Shown: piece by piece, positions 1-8,373 of the stretch
Numbering within the stretch: the stretch's first letter is position 1
Layout of the letters: every line of letters begins with the position of its first letter
NCBI RefSeq assembly: GCF_030996345.1
Contig: NZ_CP118747.1
Location: 2,478,001 to 2,542,000 of the forward strand
Source of the DNA: Acidithiobacillus sp. AMEEHan
Lineage (GTDB): Bacteria; Pseudomonadota; Gammaproteobacteria; Acidithiobacillales; Acidithiobacillaceae
Direction of reading: 5' to 3'
Length of the DNA stretch: 64,000 nt
Made by a program: the position numbers and the translations under genes
Notes under the pieces: model-generated
Database searches by the model: none
What the model saw: the letters and a program-made list of their open reading frames with translations, nothing else
Told to the model about the DNA's origin: nothing

Positions 1-1350
1 ATCCTCTTCCGCATCGCCCTTGGCCAGCAAAAGATTGTCGCGGATGGTACTGTGAAAGAGATGGCTGCGCTGGGACAGTAGGGCAAAGTATTGGCGCAGC
101 TGATCGCCGGGGTAGTCACGCAGTTCCCGGCCGCCCAGCCGCGCCGAGCCTGCCTGATAGTCGTAAAAACGCAGCAGCAGATTGGCGATACTGCTCTTAC
201 CCGCACCCGTAGCCCCGAGAATGGCGATGCGTTCCCCCTGCCGTACCTGCAGATTCAGCCCGCGTAGGGCATCGCCTCGAGCCTCTGGGTAACGCAGGTA
301 CAGCTCGTTGATCTCGATGTCGAAGGTACTCGGCTCGGGCAATGGTAGTGGCGCGTCGGGGAAGAGCGGCTCCTGGTCGGCAATCTCGAAGATGCGTCTC
401 GCCGCGGCCTGCGTTTGGCCGAGAAACTGAAAGGCGAGAGGCAGCGCCAACACCGCTTCGAAGGCCGCCATCGTACCCAGGGCAAACATCGGCAACTCCG
501 CCGGCGGCAGGGAGTGCCTCGCGACCAGGGGAATGGCGAGGAGCAAAATCACCCAGAGGGTGAGATTGGCCATGAAACTCATGCCTGCCGTGCCGATGCC
601 TGCCACCCCGGCGAGACGCCGCTGCCGCGCCAGGAGCGCCGCATTTTCCTGCAGGAGCTGTTCCTGCACCCGCCCGGCGGCATTGGCAGTCAAAATCTCC
701 CCCATACCCTGCAGAGCATCCACGATCTGCGTGCGCATCTCCGCCTGTATGCGCGTGATCTCGGCACTGCTGCGCGCGCCCAGGCGCTCGCTGAGCAATG
801 GCAGCAACAGGCCGGTGAGTGCCAGCAGCACCAAGAGCGCGAGGCCAATCGACCAGGCATAGAGGGCAAAAAAGCCGGCCATGAGGAGGGTTGCCAATCC
901 CGCCACTAGGAAGGGCGTGAATACCCGCAAATAGAAATTGTTGAGGGTATCGATATCGGCAACCAGGCGCGAGAGCAGGTCGCCGGAGCGATACCCTTGC
1001 AGCCCCGCCGGAGCCAGCGGCTCGATGCGGGTGTAGAACCAGACCCGCAATCGGGACAGCAGGCGAAAAGTGGCCTCATGAGTGACGATGCGTTCCAGCC
1101 AGCGGGACAGGACGCGCGTGGTGGCAAAGGCACGCACACCGGCGGCTGGCAAAAAGAAATTGTACTGATTGAGGGTGGCCCAGCCCCCCAGTCCAGCCAA
1201 GGCGGCACTGGCAAGGAACCAGCCGGACAAGGTCATCAGGCCAAAGTTGGCGAGAATGGTCAGCAGACTGAGCAGAGCACCGCCGAGCATCCACCAGCGA
1301 TAAGGCGCGAAAAGACGCAACAAACGCCAAAGATCGCGATTATTGGCCAT
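1..1350 (-). CDS. cydC: CydC, ABC exporter subunit (3' end cut by window)
   Basis: Second half of the heterodimeric CydDC ABC exporter, which moves glutathione/cysteine and influences heme supply to the periplasm and is needed to assemble cytochrome bd. The frame is open from the ATG at 1350 to base 1 (450 codons of a usual ~570). The N-terminus begins MANNRDLWRLLRLFAPYRWW and is followed by the hydrophobic transmembrane part. The Walker A motif LGATGAGKSSI is encoded near 185-220, and the Q-loop region up to STIRDNLLLAKG is present. The LSGGQ signature, Walker B and H-loop lie outside the window. The start codon overlaps the end of cydD (stop at 1340-1342), so translation is probably coupled. 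Confidence 0.9.
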   Translation of the reverse strand, partial: MANNRDLWRLLRLFAPYRWWMLGGALLSLLTILANFGLMTLSGWFLASAALAGLGGWATLNQYNFFLPAAGVRAFATTRVLSRWLERIVTHEATFRLLSRLRVWFYTRIEPLAPAGLQGYRSGDLLSRLVADIDTLNNFYLRVFTPFLVAGLATLLMAGFFALYAWSIGLALLVLLALTGLLLPLLSERLGARSSAEITRIQAEMRTQIVDALQGMGEILTANAAGRVQEQLLQENAALLARQRRLAGVAGIGTAGMSFMANLTLWVILLLAIPLVARHSLPPAELPMFALGTMAAFEAVLALPLAFQFLGQTQAAARRIFEIADQEPLFPDAPLPLPEPSTFDIEINELYLRYPEARGDALRGLNLQVRQGERIAILGATGAGKSSIANLLLRFYDYQAGSARLGGRELRDYPGDQLRQYFALLSQRSHLFHSTIRDNLLLAKGDAEED

Positions 1351-3096
1351 AGCGCCCCCGATAGGCATCCACCAGACGCGCATAGGTCCCTTTCTGCGCC
1401 AACAACTCCGGATGACTCCCGGTTTCGATCGCCCGTCCCGCATCGATGACGATGATGCGTTCGGCGCGCTGCGCCGTGGCCAGACGATGTGCAATGACGA
1501 TCACGGTGCGTCCCTGCCGCAGCTTTTCCAAGGAATCGAGAAAAAGGGATTCGCTTTCCATGTCGAGGTTGGCGGTAGCCTCATCCATCAGAAGCAGGCG
1601 GGGATTCTTGAGAAAGGCCCGGGCGAGAGCGATACGCTGGATCTGCCCCCCGAAAGACCCTGCCCGAGATCACCGATGCGCGTGTCCCAGGATTGCGGCA
1701 GACGCTCGATGAATTCCAGGGCATGGGCATGCTGCGCCGCCTGGCGCAATTCCGCATCGCTGGCCTGTGGTTTCACGAGGCGGAGATTGTCGGCGATGCT
1801 GCCGTAAAAGAGGCGCGGGCTTTGCGGGATCCAGGCAAGTTGCGCATGCCAGACATTCCGATCGACAGCGCGCAGGTCCTGCCCATCAACCAGAATCGTC
1901 CCACTATCCGCCTGGATGAAACCAAGAATGGCATTCGCCACGGTGCTCTTGCCGGCGCCGCTGGCTCCGACAATGGCGGTGTAACTACCGGCGGGAAAGC
2001 TGGCGGTGAATCCAGCTAGGGCCTCCGCATCCTCCGGACCATAGCGGAAATGCAGATCCTGCAACTCGATCGCCAGCGCCGCGGAGGACGCCTCAAGCTC
2101 CTGCCCACCTTCGACAAGCGTCAAAGCCGGGGCATCGAGGATTTCGAAGATGCGTTTGGCCGCCGCAATCGCGCTCATACGTGCATGATAGTGGGTAGAC
2201 AGACCGCGCAGTGGAGCAAAAAACTCTGGCGCCAGAAGCAGTACGAAGAAGGCCGCGTAAAAATCCACCGAGGCATGCACCTGCAATAAACGCGCACCCA
2301 GGGACACGGCGACCAGCGCAATGGAAAGGCTGGCGAAGAACTCCAGCACCGCCGAGGTCAGAAATGCCACCCGCAGGCCGGCCATGGTGCTGCGGCGATA
2401 ATTTTCGGAAATGTGGGCGACGATCTCGATCTCATCCTTGGCCCGGCCAAAGATCTTGAGGGTGGTCAGGCCCTGCAGGGTATCGAGAAAATGGGCACTC
2501 ATCAGTAACATCTGGCGCCACTGCCGCTGGTTGATGGCCTCTGCCGCATAGCCGACCAGAACCATGAAAAAGGGAATCAAGGGGCCACTGATGAGCAGGA
2601 TCAGCCCGCTGATCCAGTCCACCGGAAAGACAAATACGAGAATGGCGAGGGGCACCAGACTCACGAGGGCCATCTGCGGCAGATAACGCGAAAAATACGG
2701 TTCCAGCGCTTCGATGCCCTCGATCAGGGTGCTGGCGATATCCCCTGCCCGCTCACCCGCTAGCGCCACCGGTCCCCGGCGAAAGAGGTGCTGCAGGAGC
2801 TCTTGCCGCAGTTGCGTCTTGATGCTGGCACTGGCACGAAAGGCAACGATCTCCGCTGCCCAGGACAGCAGTGCCCGTAACACGAAGAGACCCAGCAAGG
2901 CAGCCAAAAACCCGGATACCGCGGCCATCCCCAGTCCACGGAAGGACACGTCGTTGACGACATACGCCAAGATCCAGGCTTGGAGAATGATCAGCAAGCC
3001 AGCCACGAGGCCGAGACCAATGGCAAAGTAGAGCGCAGCACGGGCCCCTCTGCCGGTCCTCATCAGTCGTTGATCGATGCGCTCTGCCTTCGCCAA
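1340..3096 (-). CDS. cydD: CydD, ABC exporter subunit, frameshifted in a G6 run
   Basis: First half of the CydDC exporter for cytochrome bd assembly. It has an N-terminal six-helix membrane domain, then an ATPase domain with Walker A IVGASGAGKSTVANAIL near residue 375. The frame breaks at about residue 482, inside the ABC signature. The C run at 1646-1651 (G6 on the coding strand) needs one more G to read LSGGQIQRIALARAFLKNP and continue into LLLMDEATANLDMES and the C-terminus ending YRGRYGQ. Corrected length is 585 aa, matching the family. I chose the TTG start at 3096 because AAAGG lies 7 bases upstream; the alternative is an ATG at 3063. It lies 59 bases after the FIST gene on the same strand and overlaps cydC. 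Confidence 0.88.
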
Positions 3097-3155
3097 AACT
3101 CAACCTTTATTTCGCAAGGCCCACAGTGTAGCACAGATAATGAAGTGCTGATGGA

Positions 3156-4271
3156 CTATTCCAAGAACAACGTCAGTACACCGGTATAGCCATAGATGCG
3201 ATCGTGGTAAATCTCACCATTGGCAAAGAAACCCACCAGCGGCACATCGCCAAGCACCGCGCTGATTTGCCGCAACTCTGCAGAATTGGCACCAAAGAGA
3301 TTTTCTCCGCGTCCCAGGCAGGATACATAGATCGCACCACGAATGACACGCTCTGCTGCCAGTCTGCGCAAATCCAGGAGCATACGCTGCAGGTCCGCCA
3401 CAGCGCTGTCACCATCCCGTTTGCAAAACATCAGTTCGCCACCTGGCTCAACGTACTCACCGATGGCTACCAGACCATGCTGCTCGTCCACCCCTACCAG
3501 GTTACGCACCAAGTAGTCCCCACGATCCGATCCTGGCAGGGGCAGCGCTGCGAAGATGAATCCGGCGGCGCGGCGAATATCCCTTGCCAGCACCTCGCCA
3601 ACCTCTTCGTAGAGAACCTCCAGGGCCGGACGTCGATCCAGGGTGGCGACGATGTTGCGCTCCGCCTCCTGAATTCGGTGCACCGGACCTATGGGCGTGA
3701 CCCCTTGACTCAAGCGCGTGCGGATTGCTACGCCATCAGAAAACGCCACTCCGCTCAAGCCGCCATGAAGAACACGCCCGGCAATCTGCGCTCCCTGTTT
3801 TCGCGAGCTGGTTACCCCACCCATCAGAAAGCCGGTGCTGCAGCGTGCCGCCAAATGCCGCACCTGTTCAGGCAAGTCCTGGCTGTGAGCGTCGCCATGC
3901 ACGATGGCCAAGGCCGCCTGACGACCATCGTCCAACTGCAGTTCCCCACTACCAAAGGCATCCATGCCAGCGAAAATGCGATACTCGCTTTTCGCTATAT
4001 CGGTGAACAGAAGGGCCAGCGCGGGAACATCGAGGTATTCGTGATTGGTGGCTGCCACGCCAATTCCCACCGAGCCAACCCAATCTTGGACGCCGGTGGA
4101 TTGCTGCAGCGCGGTGAGAATTTCTGGGAGTGCCGCTTCATAGGCCTCGTTGACATACAAAAACCCCAAGGTACTCGGGAACTGCCTCCAGTCGCAGCTA
4201 TCCAAGGCCTGTTGCAGCGCGTCGGACCACTGTGCTGCGGCAGAATGGCCAAAAGGGAAAGGAGTACTCAT
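3156..4271 (-). CDS. FIST domain sensory protein
   Basis: A 371-aa soluble protein with the FIST_N/FIST_C layout. The N-terminal half contains GSVGIGVAATNHEYLD and GFLMGGVTSSRKQGAQ. The C-terminal half ends with the family-typical GFFANGEIYHDRIYGYTGVL. FIST domains are thought to bind small ligands such as amino acids and usually sit in signalling proteins; here the domain stands alone. The reading frame stays open upstream to 4445, but the ATG at 4271 has AGGA 8 bases upstream and a good promoter just behind it, so the shorter start is preferred. It lies directly upstream of cydDC on the same strand and may be co-transcribed. A ligand cannot be inferred. Confidence 0.82.
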   Translation of the reverse strand: MSTPFPFGHSAAAQWSDALQQALDSCDWRQFPSTLGFLYVNEAYEAALPEILTALQQSTGVQDWVGSVGIGVAATNHEYLDVPALALLFTDIAKSEYRIFAGMDAFGSGELQLDDGRQAALAIVHGDAHSQDLPEQVRHLAARCSTGFLMGGVTSSRKQGAQIAGRVLHGGLSGVAFSDGVAIRTRLSQGVTPIGPVHRIQEAERNIVATLDRRPALEVLYEEVGEVLARDIRRAAGFIFAALPLPGSDRGDYLVRNLVGVDEQHGLVAIGEYVEPGGELMFCKRDGDSAVADLQRMLLDLRRLAAERVIRGAIYVSCLGRGENLFGANSAELRQISAVLGDVPLVGFFANGEIYHDRIYGYTGVLTLFLE

Positions 4272-4304
4272 GAGCTGCGTCCTGATCCTGCGTCGAAAGC
4301 CCGC

Positions 4305-4333
4305 ATTGTAAGGGGCCGGCTCGCACGGCGCAA
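4305..4333 (-). promoter_or_regulatory. Candidate sigma70 promoter for the FIST gene (and perhaps cydDC)
   Basis: On the minus strand, TTGCGC (4328-4333), a 17-base spacer and TACAAT (4305-4310) lie 33 bases before the ATG at 4271. The -10 matches consensus at 5 of 6 bases and the -35 at 3 of 6. Confidence 0.45.
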
Positions 4334-4515
4334 AAATACCTTGCAGAAATATCCATGGGGCGTTCAGCCATGGCAAGCATGATGCCAAGAAAGGGAACGG
4401 CCGAGCAGTTTTTTCTCTTGCAGCCACCGCGTGTGGCAGTGCCATTAAGGGGGGTGCTCATCATTGAGGCGGAGAATATCCGGACGGCACCCGAACTGCG
4501 CCAATTGCGATGAAA
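4334..4515. other. Intergenic stretch between the tRNA-Ile gene and the FIST promoter
   Basis: The open frame of the FIST gene runs back through part of this stretch to 4445. The extension has no family resemblance and a promoter lies inside it, so it is probably untranslated. I see no other gene here. Confidence 0.5.
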
Positions 4516-4527
4516 CTCCCGAAGGAG
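4511..4527 (-). terminator. Possible short terminator after tRNA-Ile
   Basis: The minus strand reads CTCC-TTCG-GGAG followed by TTTC, a 4-bp stem with a stable UUCG tetraloop, 12 bases past the tRNA 3' end. The stem and U tract are both short, so this is weak. Confidence 0.3.
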
Positions 4528-4539
4528 CAATGAGTTACT

Positions 4540-4616
<77 letters not shown>

Positions 4617-4623
4617 AAAACTG

Positions 4624-4647
4624 TGCGCCCCACATCAGGGGAGCGCA
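4624..4647 (-). terminator. Stem-loop between rpoD and tRNA-Ile, possible terminator
   Basis: On the minus strand TGCGCTCCCC and GGGGCGCA can pair with a 2-base bulge around a 6-base loop, followed by CAGTTTT. It could end part of the rpoD transcript or be a processing site ahead of the tRNA. The imperfect stem keeps confidence low. Confidence 0.3.
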
Positions 4648-4654
4648 AAACACG

Positions 4655-6556
4655 TCAACTGAGGATGGTGACTTCCCCATCCACGAAACTCTTCAGGCGA
4701 TCGGAACGCGAGGGATGGCGCAACTTACGCAGGGCCTTGGCCTCGATTTGCCGGATGCGCTCGCGCGTGACATCGAACTGCTTGCCGACCTCTTCCAGCG
4801 TATGGTCGGTGTTCATGCCGATGCCAAAACGCATCCGCAACACTTTCGCCTCGCGCGCGGTGAGTCCGTTGTCGAGAAGCTCTTCCACCACTTCCCGAAT
4901 GGCGGCATTGATGGCCGAATCCGTCGGTGCGGGGACGTTGCGGTCTTCAATGAAGTCGCCCAGATGCGAGTCTTCATCATCCCCAATCGGGGTCTCCATG
5001 GAAATGGGCTCCTTGGCGATCTTAAGCACCTTGCGAATCTTGTCCTCCGGCATTTCCATGCGTTCGGCGAGTTCTTCCGGGCTCGGTTCGCGCCCCATCT
5101 CCTGCAGCATTTGCCGGCTGATCCGATTGAGCTTGTTGATGGTCTCGATCATGTGCACCGGGATGCGAATGGTGCGGGCCTGATCAGCAATGGAGCGAGT
5201 GATGGCCTGGCGAATCCACCAGGTCGCATAGGTCGAGAACTTGTAGCCGCGCCGATATTCGAACTTGTCCACCGCCTTCATCAGGCCGATGTTGCCCTCC
5301 TGAATGAGGTCGAGGAACTGCAAGCCACGGTTGGTATACTTCTTGGCAATGGAAATGACCAGACGCAGGTTGGCCTCGACCATCTCCTTCTTGGCCCGCC
5401 GCGCCTTGGCCTCGCCGATGGACATCAGTCGGCTGGCTTCCTTGATTTCGGCGATGGGCAATCCCGCCCGATCCTCGATGTCGCTCATGCATTGCATCAC
5501 CGCCAGAATGTCCTCCCGGAGCGCCTGCAATTTGCTGGAATGGGTCTTGCCAGCGGCAATCTGCTCATCCAACCAGGTCGGATCGCTCTCTCGCCCAGGG
5601 AAACTGCGCACAAACTCCTTACGGGGATAGCCCGCCCGTTCGATGCACAAGTGCATAACCTTTCGCTCTGCTTGCCGTACCTCCTCGGTAAGACTGCGCA
5701 GCGCGTCAGCCATGAGGTCGATCTGCCGCACATTGAGCTTGATCTCCAGAAAGCGAGCTGCCAGCACCTGCCGCTGCTCCTGATAGGCTGCGCTGCGCCC
5801 TGCACCCTCTGCACGCAACGCCATCAATACTTCATAGTCGGCACGAATCGCAGCAAAGCGCTCCAAGGCTTCTTCCATCTGCGGCCCCTTATCTGCTGCA
5901 GACAAGCCGCCGTCCTCTTCGTCCTCTTCGTCATCCTGGTCATCGGCGCTATCGTCGCCCGCCTCCAGACGGATTTCTTCGTCTTCGGCATCGGCACTTT
6001 CTTCGATGGCATTGGGGTCAATGAAGGCATCGACGACTTCATCGAGGCGCAACTCACCACGTTCCACCCGTTCCGCTGCCTCCAGAAGCAAAGCGATCGT
6101 GGTGGGACAAGTGGATACCGCACGCAGTACCTGAAGAAGTCCATCTTCAATGCGGCGGGCGATTTCGATCTCCCCTTCGCGGGTGAGAAGTTCGACACTG
6201 CCCATCTCGCGCATGTACATGCGCACCGGATCACTCGTGCGGCCAATGTCGGCCTCCACCACTGCCAGAGCTTCTTCCGCCGCCTCTTCCACCTCCTGCG
6301 AGGCGATGACCGCACCCCCTTCACTATCACCGAGGAGAAGACCGTCATCTTCCGGGGCTTCTTCAAAAACCTCGATCCCCATGTCGTTGATCATGGAAAT
6401 GACGTTTTCCATTTGCTCGGGATCGAAGATTTCCTCCGGCAGGAGATCGTTGATCTCGCGATAGGTTAGATATCCCTGCTCTTTGCCCCGTGCAATCAAG
6501 GCCTTGAGTTCGGAACGCTGGGATTCTGCATCCAAAGAAGTTTCGTTGTCTGTCAT
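4655..6556 (-). CDS. rpoD: RNA polymerase primary sigma factor RpoD (sigma-70)
   Basis: Housekeeping sigma factor that directs RNA polymerase to most promoters; 633 aa. An acidic region 1.1 is followed by region 1.2 ([20 protein letters not shown]). A non-conserved acidic insert ([12 protein letters not shown]) precedes region 2 with [20 protein letters not shown]. Region 4 contains [20 protein letters not shown] and the helix-turn-helix [19 protein letters not shown]. An ATG at 6577 is in frame, but a TATAAT box lies at 6586-6591, too close to serve it, so the ATG at 6556 ([12 protein letters not shown]) is chosen. It is the last protein gene of the rpsU-yqeY-mutS2-dnaG-rpoD unit and is followed by tRNA-Ile. 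Confidence 0.97.
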   Translation of the reverse strand: MTDNETSLDAESQRSELKALIARGKEQGYLTYREINDLLPEEIFDPEQMENVISMINDMGIEVFEEAPEDDGLLLGDSEGGAVIASQEVEEAAEEALAVVEADIGRTSDPVRMYMREMGSVELLTREGEIEIARRIEDGLLQVLRAVSTCPTTIALLLEAAERVERGELRLDEVVDAFIDPNAIEESADAEDEEIRLEAGDDSADDQDDEEDEEDGGLSAADKGPQMEEALERFAAIRADYEVLMALRAEGAGRSAAYQEQRQVLAARFLEIKLNVRQIDLMADALRSLTEEVRQAERKVMHLCIERAGYPRKEFVRSFPGRESDPTWLDEQIAAGKTHSSKLQALREDILAVMQCMSDIEDRAGLPIAEIKEASRLMSIGEAKARRAKKEMVEANLRLVISIAKKYTNRGLQFLDLIQEGNIGLMKAVDKFEYRRGYKFSTYATWWIRQAITRSIADQARTIRIPVHMIETINKLNRISRQMLQEMGREPSPEELAERMEMPEDKIRKVLKIAKEPISMETPIGDDEDSHLGDFIEDRNVPAPTDSAINAAIREVVEELLDNGLTAREAKVLRMRFGIGMNTDHTLEEVGKQFDVTRERIRQIEAKALRKLRHPSRSDRLKSFVDGEVTILS

Positions 6557-6585
6557 AGGGGATCCAACGGCACGCATAGCCGCCC

Positions 6586-6591
6586 ATTATA
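6586..6591 (-). promoter_or_regulatory. Consensus -10 element upstream of rpoD
   Basis: A perfect TATAAT on the minus strand lies 29 bases before the rpoD ATG, between dnaG and rpoD. The best upstream hexamers are poor -35 matches (TTTCAC at 17-base spacing, TTTTCA at 19). It may be an internal promoter giving rpoD extra transcripts apart from the rpsU promoter. Confidence 0.35.
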
Positions 6592-6633
6592 GAAATAAAC
6601 CAAGGCAGGTGAAAAGATGCCCGGCATCCTTCT

Positions 6634-8370
6634 CTACCTCCTCGCGGTCTTTATTCCGCGTTTCTGTTGTAAATGTTGGCGCAGCTCTGCACGCTCCTCG
6701 GCGCTCAAGGCGCCGATGCCGGCACGATCGCCGAGCTTACCAAGCGACAGGCTGCGCAGGCGCCGCAATTCAGCATTCGCCCGCGCCAACGTTTTTTCAA
6801 TTTCCAACCCCTCCGCCACCTCCGCTTCGCTCTCGCCCGTCATTGCCAGGGCCAGGTAGCGCTCACCATCAGGTTCCTCGGCCAATGCCAAACACAGCGC
6901 CTGGCTACTTAGATGGGTGATCTTGGCAGAAATTTCAAGGGCGCGAGCGAGGGCACTCAGCTCTGCACGCTCGCCAGCAAAACGCTGCAAAAGTTCTCGG
7001 TCGAGGGCTGCCCAGGCAGGCGCCGCAGGATGGCGTAAAAAGAGGGCAAGGCATCGAGCCCACTCACCACGCCAGCTCGTCATTTTTCGGGCCAGCACCG
7101 GCGAACGGCGTCCCGAGTTCAGATGCGGCGCATCAGACGCCAACTGCAAGCGTTGCCGGTAGACCTCGCGCAGATCCGGATCGGCGAGCTTGTCGAGGAA
7201 ATCACGGGCCAGGCGCCGGTACTGCGCCAATTCATCTCCTCGCTGCAGATCATGTTCCGCTGCCAGAAATTCCAGAAAGACATCGACCGCTGGCCGGGCA
7301 CCAGCAAGAAGCTGGGTAAAGACCTCAGCACCTTGACGCCGTAACAGAGAGTCCGGATCTTCCCCCTCGGGCAGAAAGAGCACTCGCAGCAAACGACCGG
7401 GGCGCAGGTGCGTTGGACTCAGCGCCACCGCTCGCTGCGCTGCGGCTCTGCCGGCACGATCACCATCAAAACAGAGAATCACTTCGCTGCTAGCACGAAA
7501 CAGGGTCTCCAACTGGGTTTCACCGAGCGCCGTGCCACTCGCCGCCACGGCATTATCGATCCCCGCTTGGTGCAAAGTAATGACATCCAGATAGCCCTCG
7601 ACCAAGAGCACCTTCCCGCTGCGACGAATCCCCGCGCGCGCGCGATCCAGGGCAAACAGGACTTGCGCCTTGTGGTAGAGCGGGGTCTCGGGGGAATTGA
7701 GGTACTTCGGTTCACGGCCGTCGATGCTGCGTCCGGCCAGACCACAAAGACGCCCGCGACCATCGCGGATGGCGAAGATCACCCGGCCACGGAATCGCTC
7801 ATAGAAACGCCCGTCAGCAGCCTTCCCCAAAACACCGGCATCGACCAAGAGCTCGCGATCCTCTGGCGATTTTCCCAGCTGTCCCAGGATGCGCTGCCCC
7901 TCCGGCGCGTAGCCCAAGCCAAAATCCGCGATGGTCTGGGCGGTTACCCCACGCGATTGCCAGTACTCGAGCGCCTGGGGTGCCTGCGCCAGCGCCTGCT
8001 GATAAAGCTCCAGACTCCGTTCCAACATACTGCGCAAAGCCGGTAGACGTCGGTCTGGCTCTGCCACCTGCTGGTCCTTCGGCAGCTCGATCCCAGCTTG
8101 GTCGGCGAGCATTTCCAACGCCTCCACAAAACTGAGGCGCTCGTAGGCCATGAGAAAATCGAGGGCATTGCCGTGCACGTGACAACCAAAGCAGTAGTAA
8201 ATCTGCTTGTCGGAACTTACCGAAAACGAAGCGGTTTTTTCGTGATGAAAAGGACAGCAGGCCCAGTAATCCTTACCCTTTTTCTTGAGAGTCACACGGG
8301 CATCAATCAAGCGGACCAGATCGGTGCGCTCGATAACACGGTCGATGATTTGCCGGGAGTAGCGGGCCAT
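6634..8370 (-). CDS. dnaG: DNA primase DnaG
   Basis: Synthesises RNA primers for the lagging strand; 578 aa. The N-terminal zinc finger is of the CHC2 type (CPFH at residues 39-42, YCFGC at 59-63). The Toprim catalytic core carries the acidic VEGYLDVITLHQAGI near residue 260 and ILCFDGDRAGRAAA. The C-terminal part is the helicase-binding region. The start at 8370 gives the usual N-terminus MARYSRQIIDRVIERTD. It follows mutS2 after 3 bases and precedes rpoD by about 80 bases, in the classical macromolecular synthesis operon order. Confidence 0.97.
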   Translation of the reverse strand: MARYSRQIIDRVIERTDLVRLIDARVTLKKKGKDYWACCPFHHEKTASFSVSSDKQIYYCFGCHVHGNALDFLMAYERLSFVEALEMLADQAGIELPKDQQVAEPDRRLPALRSMLERSLELYQQALAQAPQALEYWQSRGVTAQTIADFGLGYAPEGQRILGQLGKSPEDRELLVDAGVLGKAADGRFYERFRGRVIFAIRDGRGRLCGLAGRSIDGREPKYLNSPETPLYHKAQVLFALDRARAGIRRSGKVLLVEGYLDVITLHQAGIDNAVAASGTALGETQLETLFRASSEVILCFDGDRAGRAAAQRAVALSPTHLRPGRLLRVLFLPEGEDPDSLLRRQGAEVFTQLLAGARPAVDVFLEFLAAEHDLQRGDELAQYRRLARDFLDKLADPDLREVYRQRLQLASDAPHLNSGRRSPVLARKMTSWRGEWARCLALFLRHPAAPAWAALDRELLQRFAGERAELSALARALEISAKITHLSSQALCLALAEEPDGERYLALAMTGESEAEVAEGLEIEKTLARANAELRRLRSLSLGKLGDRAGIGALSAEERAELRQHLQQKRGIKTARR

Positions 8371-8373
8371 GTT

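Noticed and set aside
4715-6469. 584-codon open frame opposite rpoD
   Set aside because: High-GC mirror of a conserved gene; no family motif and no ribosome site.
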